Part shown: piece after piece, positions 28,242-36,945 of the stretch
Layout of the letters: every line of letters starts with the position of its first letter
Numbering within the stretch: position 1 is the stretch's first letter
Assembly (NCBI GenBank): GCA_902612605.1
Contig: CACMDY010000004.1
Location: 42,443 to 106,442 of the forward strand
DNA: 64,000 nt
Reading direction: 5' to 3'
From: an uncultured Pelagibacteraceae bacterium
Lineage (GTDB): Bacteria > Pseudomonadota > Alphaproteobacteria > Pelagibacterales > Pelagibacteraceae
The notes under the pieces: generated by a model
The model's input: the letters and a program-made list of their open reading frames with translations, nothing else
The model's database searches: none
What the model was told of the DNA's origin: nothing
Made by a program: the position numbers and the translations under genes

Positions 28242-29048
28242 ATGTTTTCATTTTTTAAAAAAAAAAAAATTGTTAGTCATTTAAGACTTACAGGCGTCAT
28301 AGGAAATGTTGGAAAGTTTAAACAAGGAATAGAATATTCCTCTCAAGAAGAAATGATAAAAAAAGCTTTTTCAGTAAAAAAAGCAGAGGCAGTTGCAATT
28401 TCAATTAATTCACCAGGTGGTTCACCCGTTCAATCACATCTAATATATAAATTTATTAGAGAACAGTCTAAGAAAAACAAAAAAAAAGTAATAGTTTTTG
28501 CTGAAGATGTAGCTGCATCTGGAGGCTACCTAATTGCATGCGCAGGTGATGAGATTTACGCTAATGCAAGTTCTATAATCGGATCAATAGGAGTAATTTA
28601 TTCTTCTTTTGGTTTTAAAGATTTAATTCAAAAAATAGGTGTTCAAAGAAGGGTTTATACAGCTGGAAAAAATAAAAGTACTCTAGACCCCTTTTTAGAC
28701 GAGAAAGAAGAGGACATTCAAAGATTAAAAAATATTCAACTGGAACTTCACCAAGAATTTATTAATGTTGTAGAGGAAAGTAGATCAACAAAATTAAACA
28801 AAACTGATGTTGAACTTTTTTCTGGAGAATTTTGGTCTGGCAAAACATCTTTAAAACTTGGTTTGATAGATGGAATAGGGAATGCAGAACAGATATTGAG
28901 AGAAAAATTTGGTGAAGATGTTGAAATTAAAAAATTTGAAAAGTCTAAAGGATGGCTTGCCAAAAAACTTTCGTCTTCTGAAGACCATGCGGATAAATTG
29001 ATAAGTGTTTTAGAAGAAAGATCTATTTGGCAAAAATATGGTTTCTAA
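28242..29048 (+). CDS. S49-family serine peptidase (SppA/SohB-like)
   Basis: Short-form S49 peptidase of 268 residues; family members cleave leftover signal peptides or membrane protein fragments. [19 protein letters not shown], the nucleophile region [18 protein letters not shown] and the catalytic-Lys region [10 protein letters not shown] are present, as is [21 protein letters not shown]. No signal peptide or membrane helix is seen: the N-terminus is MFSFF followed by Lys codons in a run of 13 A. It would therefore be cytoplasmic or peripheral. It overlaps glyQ by 11 bases. SppA of E. coli is twice as long; this half-length type is common in alphaproteobacteria. Confidence 0.9.
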   Translation: MFSFFKKKKIVSHLRLTGVIGNVGKFKQGIEYSSQEEMIKKAFSVKKAEAVAISINSPGGSPVQSHLIYKFIREQSKKNKKKVIVFAEDVAASGGYLIACAGDEIYANASSIIGSIGVIYSSFGFKDLIQKIGVQRRVYTAGKNKSTLDPFLDEKEEDIQRLKNIQLELHQEFINVVEESRSTKLNKTDVELFSGEFWSGKTSLKLGLIDGIGNAEQILREKFGEDVEIKKFEKSKGWLAKKLSSSEDHADKLISVLEERSIWQKYGF

Positions 29049-29922
29049 AAAAAAAACAAAAAATCCAAAATCATTTATTTCTTTTCAGGATACAATTTTA
29101 AATCTTCAAAAGTACTGGTCAAAAAAAGGTTGTGTTATTTTACAACCTTATGATTTAGAAGTTGGAGCAGGAACATTTCACCCAGCAACAACTCTAAGAT
29201 CATTAGGTTCTAAACCATGGAAAACAGCTTACGTTCAACCATCAAGAAGACCAACAGATGGAAGGTATGGAGAAAATCCTAATCGTTTGCAACACTATTA
29301 TCAATTTCAAGTTTTAATAAAACCTTCACCAAAAGATATTAAAAAAATGTATCTTAATAGCCTTTCATCAGTAGGCATTAAATACGAAGAGCACGATATC
29401 AGATTTGTAGAGGATGATTGGGAAAGTCCAACCTTAGGTGCTGCTGGTCTTGGATGGGAAGTATGGTGTGATGGTATGGAAGTTACTCAATTTACTTATT
29501 TTCAACAAATGGCAGGTATGGAATGCAATCCAATATCTGTTGAAATTACTTATGGTTTAGAGAGATTATGTATGTTTATTCAAGGTAAAAAAAATGTTTT
29601 TGATTTGATTTGGAATGATGAGGGAGTTTTATACAAAGATGTTTTTCATCAAGCTGAAAAAGAATTTTCAGCTTATAATTTTGAGTATGCAAACACAGAT
29701 AAATTATTTAAAATTTTTGATATGCTCGAAGAAGAAGCAAAATCATTAATTGAAAAGAAAATTTCTCTTCCAGCATATGATCAATGTTTAAAATCAAGTC
29801 ATGTGTTCAATATTTTAGATGCTAGAGGAGTTATAAGTGTTGCTCAAAGAGCAGAATATATTGCAAGGATCAGAGATCTGACAAGAGAAATTGGAAAAAT
29901 CTGGGTAGAAACACAAAATTAA
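29038..29922 (+). CDS. glyQ: glycyl-tRNA synthetase alpha subunit
   Basis: Catalytic class II subunit of the bacterial alpha2beta2 glycyl-tRNA synthetase. The sequence is strongly conserved: [96 protein letters not shown] and [11 protein letters not shown]. Its 294 residues match the family. The start lies inside the end of the S49 peptidase gene; glyS starts 1 base after the stop. The tetrameric type is the normal one for Proteobacteria. Confidence 0.98.
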   Translation: MVSKKKTKNPKSFISFQDTILNLQKYWSKKGCVILQPYDLEVGAGTFHPATTLRSLGSKPWKTAYVQPSRRPTDGRYGENPNRLQHYYQFQVLIKPSPKDIKKMYLNSLSSVGIKYEEHDIRFVEDDWESPTLGAAGLGWEVWCDGMEVTQFTYFQQMAGMECNPISVEITYGLERLCMFIQGKKNVFDLIWNDEGVLYKDVFHQAEKEFSAYNFEYANTDKLFKIFDMLEEEAKSLIEKKISLPAYDQCLKSSHVFNILDARGVISVAQRAEYIARIRDLTREIGKIWVETQN

Positions 29923-29923
29923 A

Positions 29924-31987
29924 ATGTCTGAATTTTTCCTTGAATTATTTAGTGAAGAAATACCTTCCAGATTACAAATCAATGCTAGAAATGAATTAAC
30001 ACAAATTTTTAAAAAATTTTTTGATGATAATGAAGTTATAGTTAAAGGTAAAATTAATACTTATTCAACTCCAAATAGGCTCATCGTTCATATAAATAAG
30101 ATATCTAAAGATGTAATAAAAAAAGCAGAGGAAATTAGAGGTCCTAATATAAATGCTCCAGAAAAGGCTTTGGAAGGATTTTTAAAATCCAATAAAATAA
30201 GTAAAGAAAAAGTTTTCAAAAAAAGCACTGAAAAAGGCATATTCTACTTCTACAACAAACCATCGCAAAAAATAAATACATACGATTTGTTAAAAGAAAG
30301 TATTGCAAGTTTACTTTTAAAAATTTCATGGAAAAAATCAATGAAATGGGGCAATCATGATTTATATTGGGGAAGACCGTTAAAATCAATATTAGCTCTA
30401 TTTGATAAAAAAATAATTGAATTTAAATTAAACCATTTACATAGTTCAAATAAAACTTTTACAGATAAAGATCTAGAAGATGAAGTAAAAAGTTTTAATG
30501 ATTTTAAATCTTATATAAAATTTTTTAAACAAAAAGGAATAACAATTGATCAAGATAAAAGGAAAGAATTTATAATTAAAGAAATAAATAAGGTAACTAA
30601 TCAAAAAAAAACTCATATAAACGTGAATGAAAAACTTATAGACGAAATAATAAATATTGTTGAAAAACCAAAAATTTTAGTATGTGAGTTTAATAAGAAA
30701 TTTTTAGAAATTCCCCAAGAAATACTTATTATTACAATGCAGCATCACCAAAAATATTTTCCTACATTTGATAGCAAAAACAAAATAACAAATAATTTTA
30801 TAGTCGTAGCAGATTGCAAGGACAAAAAGGGATTAGTTAAATTAGGAAATCAAAATGTTGTAGACGCAAGATTGGCAGATGCAGAATTTTTTTGGAATAG
30901 AAATAAATCTCAAAATTTAGTTAAACAGGTGTCTAGATTGAAGCAAATTAATTATTTTAAAGGGTTGGGAAGTTATTTTGATAAAATACAAAGAGTAAGA
31001 AAACTTAGCGGAATAATATCAGATGAACTTTTAATAAGTAAAGAAAAGATAGAAATTGCCTCCTCAATTTGCAAAGTAGATTTGATGTCGGATTTAGTTG
31101 GAGAGTTTCCCGAATTACAAGGCGTGATGGGTGGATATTTCGCAAGAGAGCAAGGTTTTGACGAAGAAATAAGTTTAGCTGTTTCAGAGCATTACTTACC
31201 AAATGGCATTGATAGTAAAGTTCCAAAAAAACCATACAGCATAGCATTATCGTTAAGTGACAAAATAGACTCTTTAGTTGGATTTTTTGGAATTAATCTC
31301 AAACCAACTAGTTCAAAAGATCCTTATGCCTTAAGAAGAATGGCAATTAGTTTATTAAGGTTAATAATTGAAAATCAAAAAAAAATAAAATTAAGAGATC
31401 TAATAAATTATTCAATAAATTTATACAAAGAACAAAATTACTCTTTTGACTCAAAATTGATAAATGATGAATTGGGAGATTTTATTTTAGATAGATTAAA
31501 AAATTATTTAAAAGAAAAAAATATTAGGTCGGATATTATTGAATGCTCCACTAATTCTTATGGAATAGATGATTTACTAAAAATTTTTAATAAATCATTA
31601 AATTTGAATAAAAATATTAAAAAAAAATTCGGTCTTGATGTTATTGCAATTTATAAAAGATCTGCAAACATTTTAAATAGTGAAAGTAAATTAAAATTAG
31701 ATATTGTAGGTTCTGCTGATCCAGGTCTCTTTAAAAATGATTACGAAAAGAATCTTTATAAAAAAATACATGCTATAAGAAAGTATTTTTCAAGTATAGG
31801 TAGAGATGAGGATTATGATGAAAGTCTTAAAACTCTCTCAAGCGCTAAAATAGAGGTTAATGAGTTTTTTGATAATGTAATAGTTAATGATCAAGAAGAA
31901 ATGATTAAGAAAAACAGACTAGAACTTTTAAAAATGTTGTGTAAAAGCTTCGATAATTATTTTAACTTTTCAAAAATAGAAGCATAA
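29924..31987 (+). CDS. glyS: glycyl-tRNA synthetase beta subunit
   Basis: Beta subunit that recognises the anticodon of tRNA-Gly and assists the alpha subunit. MSEFFLELFSEEIPSRLQ at the N-terminus, TMQHHQKYFPTFDSKN, the HD-domain-like region with KVDLMSDLVGEFPELQGVMG, SEHYLPNG, SKDPYALRRMAIS, and a C-terminal anticodon-binding domain (~570–687) are visible. Length 687 residues, normal. The next gene, ppdK, begins on the base after the stop, giving peptidase–glyQ–glyS–ppdK as one packed run. Confidence 0.97.
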   Translation: MSEFFLELFSEEIPSRLQINARNELTQIFKKFFDDNEVIVKGKINTYSTPNRLIVHINKISKDVIKKAEEIRGPNINAPEKALEGFLKSNKISKEKVFKKSTEKGIFYFYNKPSQKINTYDLLKESIASLLLKISWKKSMKWGNHDLYWGRPLKSILALFDKKIIEFKLNHLHSSNKTFTDKDLEDEVKSFNDFKSYIKFFKQKGITIDQDKRKEFIIKEINKVTNQKKTHINVNEKLIDEIINIVEKPKILVCEFNKKFLEIPQEILIITMQHHQKYFPTFDSKNKITNNFIVVADCKDKKGLVKLGNQNVVDARLADAEFFWNRNKSQNLVKQVSRLKQINYFKGLGSYFDKIQRVRKLSGIISDELLISKEKIEIASSICKVDLMSDLVGEFPELQGVMGGYFAREQGFDEEISLAVSEHYLPNGIDSKVPKKPYSIALSLSDKIDSLVGFFGINLKPTSSKDPYALRRMAISLLRLIIENQKKIKLRDLINYSINLYKEQNYSFDSKLINDELGDFILDRLKNYLKEKNIRSDIIECSTNSYGIDDLLKIFNKSLNLNKNIKKKFGLDVIAIYKRSANILNSESKLKLDIVGSADPGLFKNDYEKNLYKKIHAIRKYFSSIGRDEDYDESLKTLSSAKIEVNEFFDNVIVNDQEEMIKKNRLELLKMLCKSFDNYFNFSKIEA

Positions 31988-34651
31988 ATGCCAAAATTAA
32001 TTTTTAATTTTAAATCTAAAGACACAATAAAAATAAAAAACCCAAAAAATATTTTAGGAGGCAAAGGTGCAAATTTATCAGAAATGGGAAGTATGGGTTT
32101 ACCTGTCCCACCTGGATTTACGATTTCTACTGAAGTTTGTGATTTATTTTATAAAAATAAAAAGAAATTAAATTCTAAAATTATAAATGAAATAAATAGA
32201 GAGTTAAAAAATATTGAAAAAGATTCTGGTAAAAAATTTGGAGATTTGAAAAATCCTTTGTTGTTATCTGTAAGATCTGGCGCAAGAGTTTCCATGCCAG
32301 GAATGATGGATACTATTTTAAATCTTGGACTAAATGACAAAACTGTGATTGCTTTAGCAAATAAAACATCAAATATGAGATTTGCAAAAGATAGTTATAG
32401 AAGATTTATACAAATGTATGCAAATGTTGTTATGGGTGTAGAAAGTTATAATTTTGAAGAACTAATTGAAAATTATAAACTTACAAAAGGTGTCTTATTA
32501 GACACTGATTTAAATGAAGATGACTGGGATGGATTGATTAAAGACTTTAAAAATATGGTAAAAGAAAAAACCAAAAAGGATTTTCCTCAAAATATTAATG
32601 AACAATTACTAGGTGCAATTAGTGCAGTCTTTTTGTCTTGGGAGAGTAACAGAGCAAAGGTTTACAGAAAATTAAATCATATCCCTTCAGAGTGGGGAAC
32701 TGCAGTAAATGTTCAGTCCATGGTTTTTGGTAATATGGGTGATAATTGTGCGACAGGTGTTGTATTTACACGTAATCCATCCAATGGAATCAATGAAATC
32801 TATGGCGAATATTTAATAAATGCTCAAGGAGAAGATGTTGTTGCAGGGACAAGGACACCCCAACATATAACTAAGAAAGCTAGAAAAGACGCAAAAGAAA
32901 CACTTCTTTCAATGGAAGAGTCAATGCCTAGAGTTTACAAAAATCTAAAAAATATTCTTATAAAGCTGGAGAAACATTATAAAGATATGCAGGATGTGGA
33001 GTTCACAGTCGAAAATAATAAGTTGTGGATGTTGCAAACTAGATCAGGAAAAAGAACTGCAAAATCATCAGTCAAAATTGCTGTCGATATGGAAAGAGAA
33101 AAACTCATCACAAAAAAAGAGGCTGTACTTAGAGTACAACCAAATTCATTAGATACTTTGCTTCATCCAACTTTAGATGAAACAGCGAATTTAGAAGTAA
33201 TAGCCAAAGGGCTTCCTGCTTCTCCAGGAGCAGCTAGTGGAAAAGTAGTATTTACATCTGATGAGGCTGAAAGATTAAATGGAATGATGCAAAATACAAT
33301 CCTAGTAAGAGTAGAAACATCACCTGAAGATATCAATGGAATGCATGCAGCTAAAGGAATTCTTACTGCAAGAGGAGGGATGACCAGCCATGCTGCAGTA
33401 GTTGCAAGAGGAATGGGTAGACCTTGTGTATCTGGCTCAAGCGAAATAGAAATAGATTACCAAAATAAAATTTTTAAAACAAAAAATAATGAAATAAAAG
33501 AGGGTGATTTAATTACAATTGATGGATCAACTGGTAGAATTATAAAAGGAGAGGTTAAAACTGTTAAACCCGAAATTTCGGGAGATTTTTCTAAACTTAT
33601 GAGCTGGGCTGATAAATTTAGAAAACTAAAAATTAGAACTAATTCTGAAACACCTCTTGATAGTAAAACTGCTAGAGAATTTGGAGCTGAAGGAATAGGT
33701 CTTTGTAGAACAGAACATATGTTTTTTGATGAAGAGCGAATTTTATCTGTTAGAGAAATGATTTTATCAAAATCAAAAGAAGATAGAGCTAGTGCTTTAA
33801 AGAAACTGCTTCCTTTTCAAAAAAAGGATTTTATTGATATCTTTAAAATTATGAATGGTCTACCTGTTACAGTTAGATTGTTAGATCCACCACTTCATGA
33901 ATTTTTACCGAAAAATCAAAAAGAAATTAGCGATGTAGCAAATGCTTTAAACATTAAAAGTTCTGAATTAGAGGGTAGAATAACAGAACTTCATGAACAA
34001 AATCCAATGCTTGGTCATAGAGGTTGTAGACTAGGTATATCGTTCCCAGAAATATATGAGATGCAGTGCACTGCGATTTTCCATGCTTTAGTTGAATGTA
34101 AAAAACTCAAGATAAAATCTATTATTCCGGAGATCATGATACCCCTGGTATCTACTGAAGCAGAAATAAAAATAATGAAAGATTTAGTCATTAGAGTTGC
34201 AAAAGAAGTTGAAAAAAAAACTAAAATAAAACTATATTTTTTAGTAGGTACTATGATTGAGCTCCCAAGAGCAGCAATCAAAGCAGATGACATATCAAGA
34301 CATGCAGAATTCTTTAGTTTTGGAACAAATGACTTAACACAAACAACTTTTGGAATTAGCAGAGATGATAGTGGTAAGTTTTTAAATGATTATATTGATA
34401 ATAAAATTTTTGAAATTGATCCGTTTGTTTCTATAGATGACGGAGTTGGGGATTTGATAGTAATGGCAACAAAAAAAGGTAGAAAAATTAACAAAAAAAT
34501 TAAACTTGGTATATGTGGTGAACATGGAGGTGATCCTAAAAGTATCGACTTTTGTGCACGCGCTGGTTTAGATTATGTATCCTGTTCACCTTATAGAGTG
34601 CCTGTTGCAAGACTTGCTGCTGCTCAAGCTCAATTAAAAAAATTAAATTAA
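31988..34651 (+). CDS. ppdK: pyruvate, phosphate dikinase
   Basis: Interconverts pyruvate + ATP + Pi and phosphoenolpyruvate + AMP + PPi, allowing gluconeogenesis or PPi-linked glycolysis. The nucleotide-binding domain starts with GGKGANLSEMGSMGLPVPPG, and RSGARVSMPGMMDTILNLG is typical of PPDK. The phosphohistidine is H468 in GGMTSHAAVVARGMGRPCV. The PEP-binding domain contains GIGLCRTEHMFF and ends with LGICGEHGGDP and the catalytic region DYVSCSPYRVPVARLA. The 887 residues are full length. The stop is 3 bases from the convergent nadC stop. Confidence 0.98.
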   Translation: MPKLIFNFKSKDTIKIKNPKNILGGKGANLSEMGSMGLPVPPGFTISTEVCDLFYKNKKKLNSKIINEINRELKNIEKDSGKKFGDLKNPLLLSVRSGARVSMPGMMDTILNLGLNDKTVIALANKTSNMRFAKDSYRRFIQMYANVVMGVESYNFEELIENYKLTKGVLLDTDLNEDDWDGLIKDFKNMVKEKTKKDFPQNINEQLLGAISAVFLSWESNRAKVYRKLNHIPSEWGTAVNVQSMVFGNMGDNCATGVVFTRNPSNGINEIYGEYLINAQGEDVVAGTRTPQHITKKARKDAKETLLSMEESMPRVYKNLKNILIKLEKHYKDMQDVEFTVENNKLWMLQTRSGKRTAKSSVKIAVDMEREKLITKKEAVLRVQPNSLDTLLHPTLDETANLEVIAKGLPASPGAASGKVVFTSDEAERLNGMMQNTILVRVETSPEDINGMHAAKGILTARGGMTSHAAVVARGMGRPCVSGSSEIEIDYQNKIFKTKNNEIKEGDLITIDGSTGRIIKGEVKTVKPEISGDFSKLMSWADKFRKLKIRTNSETPLDSKTAREFGAEGIGLCRTEHMFFDEERILSVREMILSKSKEDRASALKKLLPFQKKDFIDIFKIMNGLPVTVRLLDPPLHEFLPKNQKEISDVANALNIKSSELEGRITELHEQNPMLGHRGCRLGISFPEIYEMQCTAIFHALVECKKLKIKSIIPEIMIPLVSTEAEIKIMKDLVIRVAKEVEKKTKIKLYFLVGTMIELPRAAIKADDISRHAEFFSFGTNDLTQTTFGISRDDSGKFLNDYIDNKIFEIDPFVSIDDGVGDLIVMATKKGRKINKKIKLGICGEHGGDPKSIDFCARAGLDYVSCSPYRVPVARLAAAQAQLKKLN

Positions 34652-34654
34652 ATT

Positions 34655-35491
34655 TTATATCTCCAATTTTAAGTCTAATGCATTCACTGAGTGAGTTAAA
34701 GATCCTACAGAAATTCTATCTACACCAGTAGAGGAAATATTTTTAACATTGTTTAAGTTAATTCCTCCTGAAGCTTCAGTTTCATAAAATTTCCCAGACA
34801 TTTTGACTGCTTTTTTTAAATTTTTTGAATTCATATTATCTAATAAAATTCTATCAAATTTCAGACCCAATATTCTCTTTAACTGAGATAAATTATCAAC
34901 CTCTACTGTAATTTTTTTTCTCCCCTTATTTTTGATGGCTCTTTTAATTAAATTTTCAAAATTTTTTTCAGAACTTATATGATTATCTTTTATTAAGTAT
35001 TCATCACTTAAGTTGAATCTGTGGTTTGTTCCACCACCTAATTTAACAGCATATTTTTGGATTACTCTAATATTTGGAATCGTTTTTCTTGTACAGCATA
35101 TTTTAGTTTTTTTTCCTACCTTTTTTACAAAAATATTTGTTTTCGTTGCTATTCCAGAAATATGAGAAACAAAGTTTAATGCTACTCTCTCGCCAGTTAA
35201 AATATTTTTTAGGTCACCATCAATAATCGCAACTACCTCGCCTTTTTTAATTCGAGATCCATCTTTTTTTTTATTTTTAAATTTTATTTTTTTATCAATT
35301 AATTTAAAAGTCTCTTTTGCAAATTCTATACCTCCCAAAATACCTTTTTGGTTACTTATCATTTTAACTTTCTTTTTAATATTTTTATTAATTAATTCTG
35401 AAGTAATATCACCTGATGGGTATAAGTCCTCATTCAGAGCTAATTTACATGAAGATTTTATAAAATTTTTACTTAATTGAATTTTAGACAC
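34655..35491 (-). CDS. nadC: nicotinate-nucleotide diphosphorylase NadC
   Basis: Quinolinate phosphoribosyltransferase: makes nicotinate mononucleotide from quinolinate and PRPP. The conserved sequence begins at EDLYPSGDITSELI; LTGERVALNFVSHISGIAT, CTRKTIPNIRVIQKYAVKLGG, NHRFNLSDEYLIKDNHI, TVEVDNLSQL, DRILLDNM and EASGGINLNNV are all family motifs. Its 278 residues match the family. It lies 5 bases downstream of nadA; the nadB gene that often separates the two is missing here. Confidence 0.96.
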   Translation of the reverse strand: MSKIQLSKNFIKSSCKLALNEDLYPSGDITSELINKNIKKKVKMISNQKGILGGIEFAKETFKLIDKKIKFKNKKKDGSRIKKGEVVAIIDGDLKNILTGERVALNFVSHISGIATKTNIFVKKVGKKTKICCTRKTIPNIRVIQKYAVKLGGGTNHRFNLSDEYLIKDNHISSEKNFENLIKRAIKNKGRKKITVEVDNLSQLKRILGLKFDRILLDNMNSKNLKKAVKMSGKFYETEASGGINLNNVKNISSTGVDRISVGSLTHSVNALDLKLEI

Positions 35492-35496
35492 AGATT

Positions 35497-36486
35497 TTAT
35501 CTGCCTATTTCTGCCATTCTCTCTACAGATTTTCTTGCTTTTTGGATTGTCTCACTGTCCATAATTATTTCGTTAGTTTCATTTTCTAAACAATCTAATA
35601 TTTTAGGCAAAGTAATTCTTTTCATATGAGGACAAAGATTACATGGTCTAATAAATTCAACATTTGGATTATCAATTTGGACATTGTCACTCATCGAGCA
35701 TTCTGTGACCATCATAACTTTTTCTGGCTGATTATCTCTCACATATTTAATCATTCCACTTGTAGAACCTGCAAAATCAGATGCTTGTATTACATCAGGA
35801 GGACATTCAGGATGTGCTATTATTTTTATGCCTGGATTAGCTTTTCTAATATCATTAATTTCTTGATCATTGAATTGTTCATGCACTTCACAAGTTCCCT
35901 TCCAAGAAATAATTTCTATATCCGTTTGCGATGCCACATATTTAGCTAAAAAATCATCAGGTAAAAATATTACTTTTTTTACTCCTAATGACTCTACAAT
36001 TTTTACTGCATTTGCAGATGTACAGCAAACATCAGTTTCAGCCTTAACATCAGCAGATGTATTTACATACGAGACCACTGGAACACCAGGATATTGTTTT
36101 TTTAGATTTCTAACGTCATCGCCAGTTATAGACGAAGAAAGTGAACAGCCTGCCATCATATCTGGTAATAAAACTTTTTTTTCAGGGCTCATTAATTTTG
36201 CAGTTTCAGCCATAAAATGAACTCCACACATGACAATTATATCTGCTTTTGTTTTTGCAGCCTCTACTGCTAATGCTAAAGAATCTGCAGAAAAATCTGA
36301 AATGCCGTGATAAATTTCTGGTGTTTGATAATTGTGGGCAAGAATAACTGCGTTCTTCTCTTTCTTTAATTTATTAATTTTATATATGTAAGGTGCATGT
36401 GTTGCCCATTCTATCTCCGGAATTTTTTTCGATACCTTATTATAAATTGAGTTTGTTGCTTTTTTTATTTCGCTGGTAAATTCCAT
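35497..36486 (-). CDS. nadA: quinolinate synthase NadA
   Basis: 4Fe-4S enzyme condensing iminoaspartate and dihydroxyacetone phosphate to quinolinate. LKKEKNAVILAHNYQTPEIY, VMCGVHFMAETAKLMSPEK, PDMMAGCSLS, YVNTSADVKAETDVCCTSANA, AHPECPPDV, GSTSGMIKYV and FIRPCNLCPHMKRITL supply the cluster cysteines and substrate residues. Length 329 residues. It is first of a two-gene nadA–nadC unit on the minus strand, divergent from the tRNA-Leu gene. The iminoaspartate source (NadB or an aspartate dehydrogenase) is not in the window. Confidence 0.97.
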   Translation of the reverse strand: MEFTSEIKKATNSIYNKVSKKIPEIEWATHAPYIYKINKLKKEKNAVILAHNYQTPEIYHGISDFSADSLALAVEAAKTKADIIVMCGVHFMAETAKLMSPEKKVLLPDMMAGCSLSSSITGDDVRNLKKQYPGVPVVSYVNTSADVKAETDVCCTSANAVKIVESLGVKKVIFLPDDFLAKYVASQTDIEIISWKGTCEVHEQFNDQEINDIRKANPGIKIIAHPECPPDVIQASDFAGSTSGMIKYVRDNQPEKVMMVTECSMSDNVQIDNPNVEFIRPCNLCPHMKRITLPKILDCLENETNEIIMDSETIQKARKSVERMAEIGR

Positions 36487-36503
36487 AAAAAAAACTTATC
36501 AAC

Positions 36504-36532
36504 TTGAAATAGAATTGTCATTCATTTAATCT
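36504..36532 (+). promoter_or_regulatory. candidate promoter for tRNA-Leu(GAG)
   Basis: TTGAAA at 36504–36509, a 17-base spacer and TAATCT at 36527–36532 sit 12 bases upstream of the mature tRNA start. The bases after the -10 box (GCCGC) are GC-rich, as in the discriminators of stringently controlled stable-RNA promoters. Assignment is by pattern only. Confidence 0.5.
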
Positions 36533-36544
36533 GCCGCACAACAT

Positions 36545-36630
36545 GCGGTCATGCTGAAATTGGTAGACAGGCACGGTTGAGGGCCGTGTGGGCCTAGCCC
36601 ATGAGAGTTCGAGTCTCTCTGACCGCACCA
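36545..36630 (+). tRNA. tRNA-Leu (anticodon GAG)
   Basis: An 86-base class II tRNA. The perfect acceptor stem is GCGGTCA with TGACCGC, the discriminator is A and CCA is encoded. The anticodon stem CACGG/CCGTG holds the loop TTGAGGG, with GAG at 36579–36581. A long variable arm (GGGCCTAGCCC region) is present, as required for Leu. The T arm is GAGAG/CTCTC with TTCGAGT. It reads CUC and CUU codons. It precedes the 3' end of the tmRNA gene, which is on the other strand. Confidence 0.97.
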
Positions 36631-36651
36631 AAAACAAATATTTTTTTAGGG

Positions 36652-36905
36652 GCGTTCTGTTGCCAGGTGCCCCAAACCCCGTAACTTAATTAATAAATTA
36701 ATTAAGCTGCAAGTGCGTAACTTTCGTTAGCATTTATAAATTAGCCCTTTACGGCGGAACAATACCGAACGAAAGAATAACTTTTAGTCATCCGTCGATC
36801 CTAATTCACCCCCATAAGTTGAAAATGGTGGAGGTGGTGGGTACTGCCCCCACGTCCGTAATGGTTATTACGAAATTCGTTTATCGTCATAGTTGGAAAA
36901 CCAAC
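36652..36905 (-). ncRNA. ssrA: two-piece (circularly permuted) tmRNA
   Basis: Ribosome-rescue RNA in the permuted form known from Alphaproteobacteria. Reading the minus strand, the acceptor piece comes first: its 3' end CACCTCC-A-CCA finishes at 36826 after a T-arm-like GTGGG…CCCAC. A 12-base spacer (36825–36814) follows. The coding piece then begins at 36813 with GGGGGTG, which pairs with CACCTCC to rebuild the acceptor stem, and continues with GGATCGACGG, the tmRNA D-loop-like signature. The tag frame runs 36731–36702: GCT AAC GAA AGT TAC GCA CTT GCA GCT TAA, encoding ANESYALAA-stop. The outer ends (36905, 36652) are approximate; a G/C hairpin closes the 3' side. Confidence 0.9.
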
Positions 36906-36911
36906 AACATA

Positions 36912-36939
36912 AATATATATCTCATAATTAAATATTCAA
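36912..36939 (-). promoter_or_regulatory. candidate promoter for tmRNA
   Basis: On the minus strand TTGAAT (36939–36934), a 16-base spacer and TATATT (36917–36912) precede the acceptor piece, predicting a start near 36905. A GTTGG-TTTT-CCAAC hairpin lies at the very 5' end of the precursor. The -35 box is only 7 bases from the divergent membrane-protein ATG at 36946, so the two transcription units share this AT-rich spacer. Confidence 0.45.
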
Positions 36940-36945
36940 ATATTT

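Noticed and set aside
35626..36220. Two plus-strand open frames inside nadA
   Set aside because: Both are antisense to conserved cysteine motifs of NadA; no start signals or domains.
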